Part shown: one piece after another, positions 51,670 to 60,583 of the stretch | How the letters are laid out: the number at the start of each line of letters is the position of its first letter | How positions within the stretch are numbered: position 1 is the first letter of the stretch | Assembly (NCBI GenBank): GCA_947258805.1 | Contig: CAMYJV010000004.1 | Coordinates: 1-64,000 of the forward strand | Source of the DNA: an uncultured Gammaproteobacteria bacterium | GTDB lineage: Bacteria > Pseudomonadota > Gammaproteobacteria > GCA-2729495 | Direction: 5' to 3' | DNA length: 64,000 nucleotides | Position numbers and translations under genes: made by a program | The notes under the pieces: model-generated | Databases searched by the model: none | What the model saw: only the letters and a program-made list of their open reading frames with translations | Told to the model about the DNA's origin: nothing

Positions 51670-54429
51670 ATGTTGCGCAGTTTTTCTTTTCCTAGCCGCT
51701 GGCTTGCCGGCCTGTTACTGGCCTGCAGCCTGTCGCCGGCGGCGGCCGACGTGGATATTCCGTACCAGATGAAAGTGCTGGACAACGGGCTGACCGTGAT
51801 CGTGCACGAAGACCGCAAGGCGCCGGTAGTCGCAGTCAACATCTGGTACCACGTGGGCTCAAAGAACGAGCCGGCCGGCAAGACCGGGTTTGCGCACCTG
51901 TTCGAGCACCTGATGTTCCAGGGTACGGAAAACTTCGACGAGGAGTACCTGTCTTACCTGCAGGAAATCGGCGCCACTGACCTGAATGCAACTACCTGGT
52001 TCGACCGCACCAATTATTTCCAGACGGTGCCGAAAAATGCGCTGGACACCGTGCTGTGGCTCGAGTCCGATCGCATGGGGCACTTTGCCGGCGCCATCAC
52101 GCAGGCGAAGCTCGACGAACAGCGCGGCGTGGTGCAGAACGAAAAACGGCAGGGCGAAAACCAGCCCTACGGCAAGGTATTCGAGCAACTGCTGCCGCAG
52201 GTATTCACCGACGGACACCCGTATTCCTGGGAGACCATCGGCTCCATGGCAGATCTTGAGGCCGCCAGCCTCGACGACGTGCGCGACTGGTTCAAGGCCT
52301 GGTACGGACCGAACAATGCGGTGCTGGTGGTCGCGGGTGACGTCGATGCTGCCGACGCCTTCGCGCGCGTGGAAAAGTTCTTCGGCGATATTCCGCCGGG
52401 TCCACCGCTCACGCGACCCAGCAAGTGGATTCCGCGGCACGCAGCCGAGCGGCGCATGGAAATGACCGACCGGGTGCCCCAGCCGCGCGTGTATATGGCC
52501 TGGAGCGGACCGGAGTGGGGCTCGCGCGACGCACACCTGCTGGTGCTGGCCGCAGACATCATTGGCGGCGGCAAGAACTCGCGGCTGTTCGAACGACTGG
52601 TATATCAAGATCAGATCGCCACCGACGCCGCGCTGGCGCCGCTGCCGCTGGAAATCTCCGGCATCACCTACCTGGTGGCCTCCGCGCAGCCGGGCACGGA
52701 CCTGGCGGCGGTTGAAGTGGCGGCGAGGGAAGAGCTGGCCCGTTTCATTGCCGAGGGCCCCAGCGAGCGCGAACTCGAGCGCGCGCGTACGCAGTACCGG
52801 GCGAGTTTTTTGCGCGGTTTAGAAAGAATCGGCGGCTTCGGCGGCAAGTCTGGCGTCCTGGCTCAGAGCACCGTTTACGGCGGCAGCCCGGGAGCCTGGA
52901 AGCAGGAACTTGCCGATGTCGAAGGCGCCACTACGGAAGATCTGCAGCAGGTCGCAAAGCGCTGGCTGGGACCAGGGGCCTTCGTGCTGTCGGTGCAACC
53001 CGAGGGACAACTCCAGGCCGATGCCGGTGGCGCCGACCGCAGCGAAGGACCGCCGGCGCCCGGGGCTTTCCCCGACGTGCGCTTCCCGGCGTTCACCCGC
53101 CGCACGCTGGATAACGGGCTGGAGGTCATCCTGTCGCCGCGACAGAATCAGCCGCTGGTGGAAATGTCCCTGCAGATCGATGCCGGTTATGCCGCCGACC
53201 AGTTCGCGCGGCCGGGCACCTCCGCGATGACCATGGCCATGCTCGACGAAGGCACCGGGAAACGGTCGGCCCTGGAGATAGCGGAGGCCCTTGCACTGCA
53301 GGGAGCGTCCCTGAGCGCGAACTCGGGGCTCGATACCTCCACCGTGCAACTGTCTGCGCTGGCCGAGAACCTCAATCCTTCACTCGAAATCTACGCCGAG
53401 GTGATCCTGGACCCGGTGTTTCCACAGGCCGAACTGGAACGTCTGCGCAAGAACACGATCGCGCGCATCCAGCAGGAAAAAACCCGGCCGAACTCCATGG
53501 CGCTGCGCGTGCTGCCCCGACTGTTGTACGGCGAGGGTCATCCCTACGCACAGCCGCTGACGGGCTCCGGCACCGAGGCCGCTGTTACTGAGCTGACCCG
53601 CGCCGATCTCGAGAGTTTTCACAGCACCTGGTTCAAATCGAATCACGCCACGCTCATCGTGGTGGGAAATTTCGACCCGGACCAGCTGATGAAGCAGCTC
53701 GACAAACTTTTCGGCCGCTGGAAAGCCGGCGATACGCCGGACAAACAGCTCGCCGGTGCGCAGGGCGGCAATGGCAAGACGCTGTACGTCGTCGACAAGC
53801 CCGGCGCGGATCAATCGGTTATTTTCGTCGGCCAGCTGATTCCGCCCAGGGCGAATCCCGACGAGATTGCGATCCGGGCGGTCAACGATATCCTTGGCGG
53901 CAAGTCCACCGCGCGCATCAACATGAACCTGCGCGAAGACAAGGGCTGGTCTTACGGGGCGTACAGCACGATTCTGAATGCGCGCGGTCAGCGACCGCTG
54001 CTGGCCTACGCACCGGTGCAGACGGACAAGACCCGCGAGTCGGTGATCGAATTGCAGCGCGAGCTCGCTGCAATACGCGGCGACGAACCGCCCACGGCCG
54101 AAGAACTGCAGGTTGTCGTCGACAGCAACACCTTGTCGCTGCCCGGGCGCTGGGAGACCTCCAGGGCGGTACTGGGCTCCATCGGCGAAGTCGTGCGTTT
54201 TGGTCTGCCGGATGATTACTGGTCGAGCTACGCTGCCAACGTGCGGGCGCTGCAGCTCGCCGAGGTCGATCGCATCGCGCAAACACTTATCAGTCCCAGC
54301 GAACTGGCCTGGGTCGTTGTGGGCGACCGCGCGCGAATCGAGGCAGACCTTCAGGACCTGGGCTTCGACGAAATAAGCGAAGTCGACGCAGATGGTCTGC
54401 CCGTTGTGGGTCAACTTGCCGGCGACTGA
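51670..54429 (+). CDS. M16 family zinc metallopeptidase (insulinase-like, double domain)
   Basis: Signal peptide (residues 1-26), then an N-terminal half with the inverted zinc motif H76-L-F-E79-H80 and the distal Glu E158 (VVQNEKRQ). A second, inactive M16 half begins near residue 475 (RRTLDNGLEVILSPRQNQP). 919 residues, typical of periplasmic PqqL/insulinase-like peptidases that degrade peptides in a closed chamber. GAGG lies 6 bases before ATG 51670; the frame is open upstream inside the dihydroorotase region. It overlaps the MFS gene by 38 bases. Confidence 0.93.
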   Translation: MLRSFSFPSRWLAGLLLACSLSPAAADVDIPYQMKVLDNGLTVIVHEDRKAPVVAVNIWYHVGSKNEPAGKTGFAHLFEHLMFQGTENFDEEYLSYLQEIGATDLNATTWFDRTNYFQTVPKNALDTVLWLESDRMGHFAGAITQAKLDEQRGVVQNEKRQGENQPYGKVFEQLLPQVFTDGHPYSWETIGSMADLEAASLDDVRDWFKAWYGPNNAVLVVAGDVDAADAFARVEKFFGDIPPGPPLTRPSKWIPRHAAERRMEMTDRVPQPRVYMAWSGPEWGSRDAHLLVLAADIIGGGKNSRLFERLVYQDQIATDAALAPLPLEISGITYLVASAQPGTDLAAVEVAAREELARFIAEGPSERELERARTQYRASFLRGLERIGGFGGKSGVLAQSTVYGGSPGAWKQELADVEGATTEDLQQVAKRWLGPGAFVLSVQPEGQLQADAGGADRSEGPPAPGAFPDVRFPAFTRRTLDNGLEVILSPRQNQPLVEMSLQIDAGYAADQFARPGTSAMTMAMLDEGTGKRSALEIAEALALQGASLSANSGLDTSTVQLSALAENLNPSLEIYAEVILDPVFPQAELERLRKNTIARIQQEKTRPNSMALRVLPRLLYGEGHPYAQPLTGSGTEAAVTELTRADLESFHSTWFKSNHATLIVVGNFDPDQLMKQLDKLFGRWKAGDTPDKQLAGAQGGNGKTLYVVDKPGADQSVIFVGQLIPPRANPDEIAIRAVNDILGGKSTARINMNLREDKGWSYGAYSTILNARGQRPLLAYAPVQTDKTRESVIELQRELAAIRGDEPPTAEELQVVVDSNTLSLPGRWETSRAVLGSIGEVVRFGLPDDYWSSYAANVRALQLAEVDRIAQTLISPSELAWVVVGDRARIEADLQDLGFDEISEVDADGLPVVGQLAGD

Positions 54430-55702
54430 CCTCAAGGCCCCGGGTCAGCCCCGCCAGGGCCGCTTTTACGGCTGGTACGTCGCGGCGACTTCCGTCGCGA
54501 TCTATTTCTTCACGAACGGCATGACGCTGTTCGTGCCCCAGAATCTCTTCCCGCGGTTCATCGAGACCTTCGATGTCACCGCCGCGCAGGTCAGCCTCAC
54601 CACCGCCACGTCACTGGGCCTGGCCGCACTGATGGCACCCTTCATCGGCGCAATTGTCGACCGTGCCGGCGTGCTGCGGGTGATTCGTACCGGGCTTGCG
54701 GTCATGGCCGTGTGCTTTTGCCTGTATCCCTTCGCCCGCAGCATTACCGAGCTCTATATTCTGCACGCGTTCCTCGCGCTGGGCCTCGCATTGTCCGGGC
54801 TGCTGGTGAACGTGGTGCTGCTGTCGAACTGGTTCAGCGCCCGGCGCGGTTTCGTGATCGGCATGCTCGCGGCCGGCTCCAGCCTGGCCGGCGCGCTGCT
54901 GCCGGTGGCGATTTCGCCGCTGGTGAATTCGCCGGACTACGGCTGGCGTTGGGGCGTCGGCCTGCTCGCCGTCGGTTTCATCCTGTTTGCGGTTGTGCCC
55001 GGTTACACGGTGCTGCGGGAACAGCCGAGCCTGCTGGGACTCTACCCGGACGGCGCGGCGAAGCCGCCCCCCGCTGCACAGGCTGCAACCAGCGGCGTCG
55101 ACCTGCCCACGGCGCTGCGCTCCGGACCCTTCTGGTGCCTGGCTTTTGGCTCAGCCGCGCTGTGGTACGCAATTCAGGCCATGAACAGCCAGGTGACCAT
55201 CTACTTCGAGCAGGAGGGCGGACTCACGCCGGGGCGCGCCACACTGCTGTATTCCGTGATCTTCTGGTGCAGCTTCGCCGGGAAGTTCCTGTTCGGGGCC
55301 CTCAGCGACCGAATCCCGAAACGCCGGGTCATGCTGGTCACCAGCCTCATCTTGCTGGCCGGCTGCCTGCTGCTGTTCGAAGGCGGGCCCGAGGGGCTGC
55401 AGCTGACGGCCGATCTGCCGCGGCTGGTGAGCTTCGCCGTGGTCTTCGGGCTGGGCTTTGGCGGCAGTTTCACGATGATCCAGCTCGTGGCCGTTGAAAC
55501 CTTCGGGCAAAGGTCACTGGGCAAGATTCTCGGCTGCATCACCCTGGTGGATGCCTTGGGCGCGACGCTGGGAACCATTCTCACCGGGCAACTGAAGACC
55601 GCCACCGGCGGCTATCTGCTGCCCTTTGGCGTGATTACCGCCGTGGCTTTCTTCGCCGTGGTTAACGTATTGCTGATTCGGCCGCTGCCCAGCCGGAAGT
55701 GA
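54392..55702 (+). CDS. MFS transporter
   Basis: Twelve predicted transmembrane helices in two halves, with the intracellular loop pattern ALMAPFIGAIVDRAG-VLRVIR and its repeat FGALSDRIPKRRVML. It resembles the monocarboxylate/oxalate-formate type group of MFS (GRFYGWYVAATSVAIYFF start). The ATG at 54392 overlaps the protease gene; TTG 54404 or 54416 are alternatives. Substrate not assignable. Confidence 0.85.
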   Translation: MVCPLWVNLPATDLKAPGQPRQGRFYGWYVAATSVAIYFFTNGMTLFVPQNLFPRFIETFDVTAAQVSLTTATSLGLAALMAPFIGAIVDRAGVLRVIRTGLAVMAVCFCLYPFARSITELYILHAFLALGLALSGLLVNVVLLSNWFSARRGFVIGMLAAGSSLAGALLPVAISPLVNSPDYGWRWGVGLLAVGFILFAVVPGYTVLREQPSLLGLYPDGAAKPPPAAQAATSGVDLPTALRSGPFWCLAFGSAALWYAIQAMNSQVTIYFEQEGGLTPGRATLLYSVIFWCSFAGKFLFGALSDRIPKRRVMLVTSLILLAGCLLLFEGGPEGLQLTADLPRLVSFAVVFGLGFGGSFTMIQLVAVETFGQRSLGKILGCITLVDALGATLGTILTGQLKTATGGYLLPFGVITAVAFFAVVNVLLIRPLPSRK

Positions 55703-55804
55703 CTTTCTCGATACGCCTTGCGCGGGTCATCAAGCTGTGGAAAATACGCGCCTCGCAGAGCCCGGGCGTAGTCTCGTCCGCGGCAGTCACAGCGAGGACA
55801 TCCG

Positions 55805-56740
55805 ATGATCAAAGCCGAGGGTCTGACCAAGCAGTACGGCGCGCTGACGGCCGTGGATCAGATTTCCTTCAAAGTGGAACCCGGCGAAGTGCTCGGCTTC
55901 CTTGGGCCGAACGGCGCGGGCAAGTCCACAACCATGCGCATGTTCGCGGGCTTTGTGCCACCGACGGCCGGTTCTGCGGAAATTTGCGGTCACTCGGTGA
56001 TCACCGACGCGCTGGCGGCCAAGGCAAAGCTGGGCTACCTGCCGGAAGGCGCCCCGGCCTACGGCGAGATGCGGCCGCGGGAATTCCTGGAATTTGTCGC
56101 CGCCATACGCGGCTTCAGCGGGGACGAACAGCGCAAGCGCGTGGGCGAAGCCCTGGAGCGGCTGAATCTCACCGCGGTGCAGAACCAGACTATCGAAACC
56201 CTGTCGAAGGGCTTCAAGCGGCGCGTTGGCCTAGCCCAGGCCATCCTGCACGACCCGCCGGTGCTGATTCTCGACGAACCAACAGACGGGCTGGATCCGA
56301 ACCAGAAACACGAGGTGCGCCAGCTGATCGCCGACATGTCGGCCAGCAAGATCATCGTGATCTCCACCCACATCCTCGAAGAAGTGGATGCCGTGTGTAA
56401 CCGCGCCATCATTATTGCCAATGGGCGCATACTGGCAGACGAAACACCGGAAACGCTGATCTACCGCTCGCGCTACCACAATGCCGTCACGCTGCGGCTG
56501 TCACGCGACGGCGACCTGGAAGCCGTGGCCGCCGACATTCGCACCGTGCCGGGTGTCGACCACGTGGAGATTACCGCCGACGGGCGGTCACTGACGGCCT
56601 TCCCCGATGACAACGCGATGATCCTGACCAGTATCGGCGACCTGGCTGGTGCAAAGAACTGGCCGCTGGAACAGCTGCAGCTGGAGTCCGGCCGTCTCGA
56701 CGAAGTGTTTCGCACCATCACCTGCGCGGAGGCCGCCTGA
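55805..56740 (+). CDS. ABC transporter ATP-binding protein, GldA-like
   Basis: A 311-residue ABC ATPase: Walker A GPNGAGKST (about 36-44), signature LSKGFKRRVGLAQAI, Walker B VLILDEPTDGLDPNQ and the switch in ISTHILEEV, followed by an extra C-terminal domain of about 90 residues. The signature K-G-F-K-R-R and the gene order match the GldA/NosF-type group. GAGGA precedes ATG 55805. Its stop overlaps the permease start at one base (ATGA-type), showing tight coupling. Confidence 0.92.
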   Translation: MIKAEGLTKQYGALTAVDQISFKVEPGEVLGFLGPNGAGKSTTMRMFAGFVPPTAGSAEICGHSVITDALAAKAKLGYLPEGAPAYGEMRPREFLEFVAAIRGFSGDEQRKRVGEALERLNLTAVQNQTIETLSKGFKRRVGLAQAILHDPPVLILDEPTDGLDPNQKHEVRQLIADMSASKIIVISTHILEEVDAVCNRAIIIANGRILADETPETLIYRSRYHNAVTLRLSRDGDLEAVAADIRTVPGVDHVEITADGRSLTAFPDDNAMILTSIGDLAGAKNWPLEQLQLESGRLDEVFRTITCAEAA

Positions 56741-57471
56741 TGAGCGCCATCGGCACCATCGCGTCACGCGAATTGCGCGCCTACTTCGCCACGCCGGTGG
56801 CCTTTGTGTTTATCGTGATTTTCCTGGCGCTCAGCGGCTGGTTCACTTTCTATCTCGGTGGCTTCTACGAGCGGGGCCAGGCCGACCTGCAGCCGTTCTT
56901 CACTTTCCACCCGTGGTTGTACCTGTTCCTGGTACCGGCGATTTCCATGCGCCTGTGGGCCGAGGAACGCAAGTCCGGCAGCATCGAAATGCTGATGACC
57001 CTGCCCGTATCCATCTGGGACGCGGTGCTCGGCAAATTCCTGGCGGCCTGGGCCTTCACGGCCGTGGCGCTGGCCCTCACGTTTCCGATCTGGATTACGG
57101 TGAACTACCTCGGCGACCCGGACAACGGCGTCATTGTGACGGCCTATCTCGGCAGCCTGCTGATGGCCGGCGCGTTTCTCGCCATCGGCTCGTGCATTTC
57201 AGCGGCGAACCGCAACCAGGTGGTGGCATTCATCATCACGGTGGTGATTTGCTTTTTATTCCTGCTGAGTGGTTTCCCGCTGGTGCTCGACTTCTTCGCC
57301 GGTGCGCCACAAACCATCGTCGACACCATTGCGGGCCTGAGCTTCCTGACGCATTTCAACGCACTGAGCAAGGGCGTGATCGACCTGCGTGACGTGGTGT
57401 ATTTCCTGCTGGTGATCACCGCGTGGCTGTATGCCACCAGCATCGTGCTGGAAATGAAAAAGGCTGACTGA
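56740..57471 (+). CDS. ABC-2 type permease, GldF-like
   Basis: A 243-residue membrane protein with six predicted helices (ATPVAFVFIVIFLALSGWFTF, LYLFLVPAISMRLWAEE, VVAFIITVVICFLFLLSGFPL and others). The sequence RLWAEERKSGSIEMLMTLPVS is the conserved ABC-2/GldF coupling region. It overlaps the ATPase stop by one base, and the GldG-like gene starts 1 base after its stop. Together with these it forms a Gld-type ABC complex. Confidence 0.9.
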   Translation: MSAIGTIASRELRAYFATPVAFVFIVIFLALSGWFTFYLGGFYERGQADLQPFFTFHPWLYLFLVPAISMRLWAEERKSGSIEMLMTLPVSIWDAVLGKFLAAWAFTAVALALTFPIWITVNYLGDPDNGVIVTAYLGSLLMAGAFLAIGSCISAANRNQVVAFIITVVICFLFLLSGFPLVLDFFAGAPQTIVDTIAGLSFLTHFNALSKGVIDLRDVVYFLLVITAWLYATSIVLEMKKAD

Positions 57472-57472
57472 C

Positions 57473-59344
57473 ATGAGCGCACGCGAAACCAGGGGCCGTT
57501 TCGGGCTGCTGATCCTGACCGCACTGTTCATCGTGGCCGTGGTGGCTGCCAACGCCGCGCTGCGCGGCATACGCCTCGACCTGACAGAGAATCGCCTCTA
57601 CACGCTGTCCGAGGGCACCTACGCGATCCTCGAAGACATCCCGGAGACCGTGAACCTGTACTTCTTTTTCTCGGACAGGGCCACGGCAGACATCCCGCAG
57701 CTGCGCACCTACGCCAGCCGCGTGCGCGAGATGCTCGAAGAATTCGAACAAAACGCCGACGGGCGCGTGAATATCCGCTTCATCGACCCGCTGCCATTCT
57801 CGGAAGAAGAAGACCGCGCGTCAGAATTCGGCCTGCAGAGCGTGGAGCTGGCGATGGGCTCAGACCCGGTCTTCATGGGCATCGCCGGCACCAACAGCAT
57901 CGGCGACGAAGAAATCATTGCCTTCCTTGATCCTACGAATGAAGCCTTCCTGGAATACGAACTCGCCAAGCTCGTGCAGACATTGTCCGTAGTCAGCAAG
58001 CCGGTAATCGGCCTGCTGACGCCGTTGCAGATGACGGCCGGCTTCGACCAGGCCACGCAGCAGCTGCGCCAGCCCTGGGTCATTATTCAGCAGGTGCAGC
58101 AGTTGTTCGAGCTGCGCACGCTGCCGGCGGGCACGGACAGCATCGATGCAGACATCGACGTGCTGATGATCGTGCACCCGAAAGACCTGGGTGACAGCAC
58201 GCTGTATGCCATCGACCAGTTCATTATGCGCGGCGGCCGCGCGTTGCTGTTCGTCGACCCCTACGCCCAGGCCGACTCGCAGCCGCCGCCGGTACCAGGA
58301 ATGAGCCAGCCGGGTGGCGGCGCATCCGACCTGAATCGACTGCTGGCACCGTGGGGCGTGTCGATTCCACCGGGCCTGGTCGTGGGTGACGACCGTTACG
58401 CGCTGACGGTTACCGGCCTGGGCAACCGTCCGGTACGCTACCTGCCCCTGCTCGGTATCGATCAGAACGGTATCGATCCCGATGACGTGGTCACGGCCGG
58501 GATACGCAACCTGAACCTGGGCTTTCCCGGCTACATTGAGATCAGCGACGACGCGAGCGTTACCGTAACGCCACTGATCGAATCCAGCGACCTGGCCGGC
58601 ACGCTGCAGGCCGAAGAACTGGCGTTCGTGCAGGACCCGGAGATTCTGCGGACAAATTTCCAGCCCACCGGCGAACCTTACCTGCTCGCCGCACGGCTGC
58701 AGGGCGAGGCCCCGAGCGCTTTCCCCGACGGCCCGCCGCCGCTGCCGGAGAGCGGCACGACGGTGGATACCGGTACTCATCTCGCGCAGTCGGACGGTCC
58801 TATCAACGTGGTGCTGGTGGCCGATACGGACCTGTTGACGGACCGGCTGTGGGTACAGGTGCGTAACTTCCTTGGCCAGCCGCTGACCACGGCCTTTGCC
58901 GGCAACGGTGATTTCACGGTCAACGCGCTGGACAACCTGACCGGCAGCAACGACCTGATCAGCATTCGCGGCCGCGCCACCTATACCCGACCTTTTACGC
59001 CGGTGCAGGACCTGCACCGCGACGCCGAAGCGCGGCTCCGGATTACCGAGCAGCAGCTGACCCAGGAACTGAGCACGCTGGAAGCAAAGCTCTCCGAACT
59101 GCAGGCCGAGCGCCAGGACGGCGGCAACCTGTTGCTGAGCCCGGAACAGCAACAGGAGATCGACCGTTTCCAGGACGAACGGCTGCGCATTCGCAAAGAT
59201 CTGCGCCAGGTGCAGCGCGACCTGGACCAGAGCATCGAAGACCTCGGCATGCAGCTGAAGGTCATCAACATCTTCCTCGTGCCCGCCCTGATCGCGCTGC
59301 TCGGCCTGGCCCTGCTGGTGCTGCGCCGCCAGCGGCGCGCTTGA
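57473..59344 (+). CDS. GldG-like ABC transporter auxiliary protein
   Basis: A 623-residue protein with an N-terminal helix (LLILTALFIVAVVAANAAL), the GldG family start (RLDLTENRLYTLSEGT), a large periplasmic domain, a coiled coil (about 505-590, TEQQLTQELSTLEAKLSEL) and a C-terminal helix (IFLVPALIALLGLALLVLRR). The family includes GldG of gliding Bacteroidetes and many uncharacterised proteobacterial homologues. Third gene of the operon, 1 base after the permease stop. Confidence 0.9.
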   Translation: MSARETRGRFGLLILTALFIVAVVAANAALRGIRLDLTENRLYTLSEGTYAILEDIPETVNLYFFFSDRATADIPQLRTYASRVREMLEEFEQNADGRVNIRFIDPLPFSEEEDRASEFGLQSVELAMGSDPVFMGIAGTNSIGDEEIIAFLDPTNEAFLEYELAKLVQTLSVVSKPVIGLLTPLQMTAGFDQATQQLRQPWVIIQQVQQLFELRTLPAGTDSIDADIDVLMIVHPKDLGDSTLYAIDQFIMRGGRALLFVDPYAQADSQPPPVPGMSQPGGGASDLNRLLAPWGVSIPPGLVVGDDRYALTVTGLGNRPVRYLPLLGIDQNGIDPDDVVTAGIRNLNLGFPGYIEISDDASVTVTPLIESSDLAGTLQAEELAFVQDPEILRTNFQPTGEPYLLAARLQGEAPSAFPDGPPPLPESGTTVDTGTHLAQSDGPINVVLVADTDLLTDRLWVQVRNFLGQPLTTAFAGNGDFTVNALDNLTGSNDLISIRGRATYTRPFTPVQDLHRDAEARLRITEQQLTQELSTLEAKLSELQAERQDGGNLLLSPEQQQEIDRFQDERLRIRKDLRQVQRDLDQSIEDLGMQLKVINIFLVPALIALLGLALLVLRRQRRA

Positions 59345-59357
59345 GGAGGTATCCGGA

Positions 59358-60464
59358 ATGAACCAGCGCAACCTGCTGATCCTGTTTGTGGCCCTCGGCC
59401 TGGTGGCCCTCACCGCTTGGCTGCTCAGCCAGGAGGACCCGGCCAGCCTGGGCGAAGGCGACCCGTTGATGCCCGGATTGGCGACAGCACTGAACAGTGT
59501 CACCAGCGTGACGGTGCGGCGTGCCGGCAACGACACCGTGGCGAGCTTGCGCAGGACCGAGGGCGGTTGGGTCGTGACCGACCGTGACGACTACCCCGCC
59601 GATTTTGCGCGCGTTCGCCAGAACCTGCTGGGCTTGGCCGAGGCGCAGATTTTCGAGTCCAAGACCGCCAACGCGGAGTTCTACGATCGCCTCGGCGTGC
59701 GTGACATCGCCGACGCCGAGGCAACGGGCACGGAACTGGACATCCAGGCACCTGACTACAGCGCCCGGATCATAGTTGGCCGCGCCGACGAGGGCGGCGG
59801 CAGCCTGGCCTATGTGCGCCGGGCGGGCGAGGCGCAGAGTTATCTCGTGACAGCCAGCTTGAACCCCGGCACCAGCGCGGGAGACTGGCTCGACAAAAAG
59901 ATTATCGACCTGCCGTCCACGCGGGTGAGATCAGTACAGATTCGCCATCCCGATGGCGAGATTCTCGCCATTGCGAAGCCGCGCAGCGAATCTACGAATT
60001 ACACCGTGGCCGACGTGCCGGACGGCCGCAGTCTGACCTACGACGGTGTCGCCAATGCCATCGGCGCCGCGCTGGCCGGGCTGAATCTCGACGACGTGGA
60101 ACCCGCCGAGGGCTTTGACACCGGCGGCAACGAACCCACCGTCGCCAGCTACGAGACTTTCGACGGCCTGATTGTGGAAGTCCGCACATGGCAGCTCGAG
60201 GACCGCAGCGTGCACGCGTTCTCGGCCACCGCAACAGTGCCGGGCCCGGAGGCCAATGCGGCGAAGGACGACGCTGAGTCAGACCAGGGCGATGACGAGG
60301 CCACTGATGCCGACGGCCCGACCGATGCCGAAGCGCTGGCCCGGGTCAAAGAACAGGCAGATGCCATCAATTCCCGCTTCAACGCCTGGGTCTACGTGTT
60401 GCCAAGCTTCAAGGCCGAACAGTTCACGCGCCGCATGGACGACCTGCTGGCGGCCGCCGAGTAG
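59358..60464 (+). CDS. DUF4340 domain protein of the Gld-like operon
   Basis: N-terminal helix (LLILFVALGLVALTAWLL), then a periplasmic DUF4340 domain containing the repeated pattern NSVTSVTVRRAGNDTVASLRR and GDWLDKKIIDLPSTRVRSV. Residues about 295-325 form a highly acidic, low-complexity insert (AKDDAESDQGDDEATDADG). AGGAGG precedes the ATG. DUF4340 genes commonly follow GldG-like genes; the protein probably caps the complex on the periplasmic side. Last gene of the four-gene operon. Confidence 0.88.
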   Translation: MNQRNLLILFVALGLVALTAWLLSQEDPASLGEGDPLMPGLATALNSVTSVTVRRAGNDTVASLRRTEGGWVVTDRDDYPADFARVRQNLLGLAEAQIFESKTANAEFYDRLGVRDIADAEATGTELDIQAPDYSARIIVGRADEGGGSLAYVRRAGEAQSYLVTASLNPGTSAGDWLDKKIIDLPSTRVRSVQIRHPDGEILAIAKPRSESTNYTVADVPDGRSLTYDGVANAIGAALAGLNLDDVEPAEGFDTGGNEPTVASYETFDGLIVEVRTWQLEDRSVHAFSATATVPGPEANAAKDDAESDQGDDEATDADGPTDAEALARVKEQADAINSRFNAWVYVLPSFKAEQFTRRMDDLLAAAE

Positions 60465-60583
60465 CTACTAGCGCCGGGCCGCCTACCCCCGTGGCGACCC
60501 AAAGACGCGCATCACGAACTCCGTCAGCGGCCCGCAGAGGGTATCCTGTGCTGATTCGAAGCTGAACTGAAGAGAGCTGCCGA

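Noticed and set aside
51214..54429. 1071-codon M16 reading
   Set aside because: The first 152 codons are opposite the dihydroorotase gene and precede the true signal peptide at 51670.
57860..59536. 558-codon minus-strand frame opposite the GldG-like gene
   Set aside because: GC-driven antisense frame; it crosses into the next gene and shows no family motifs.
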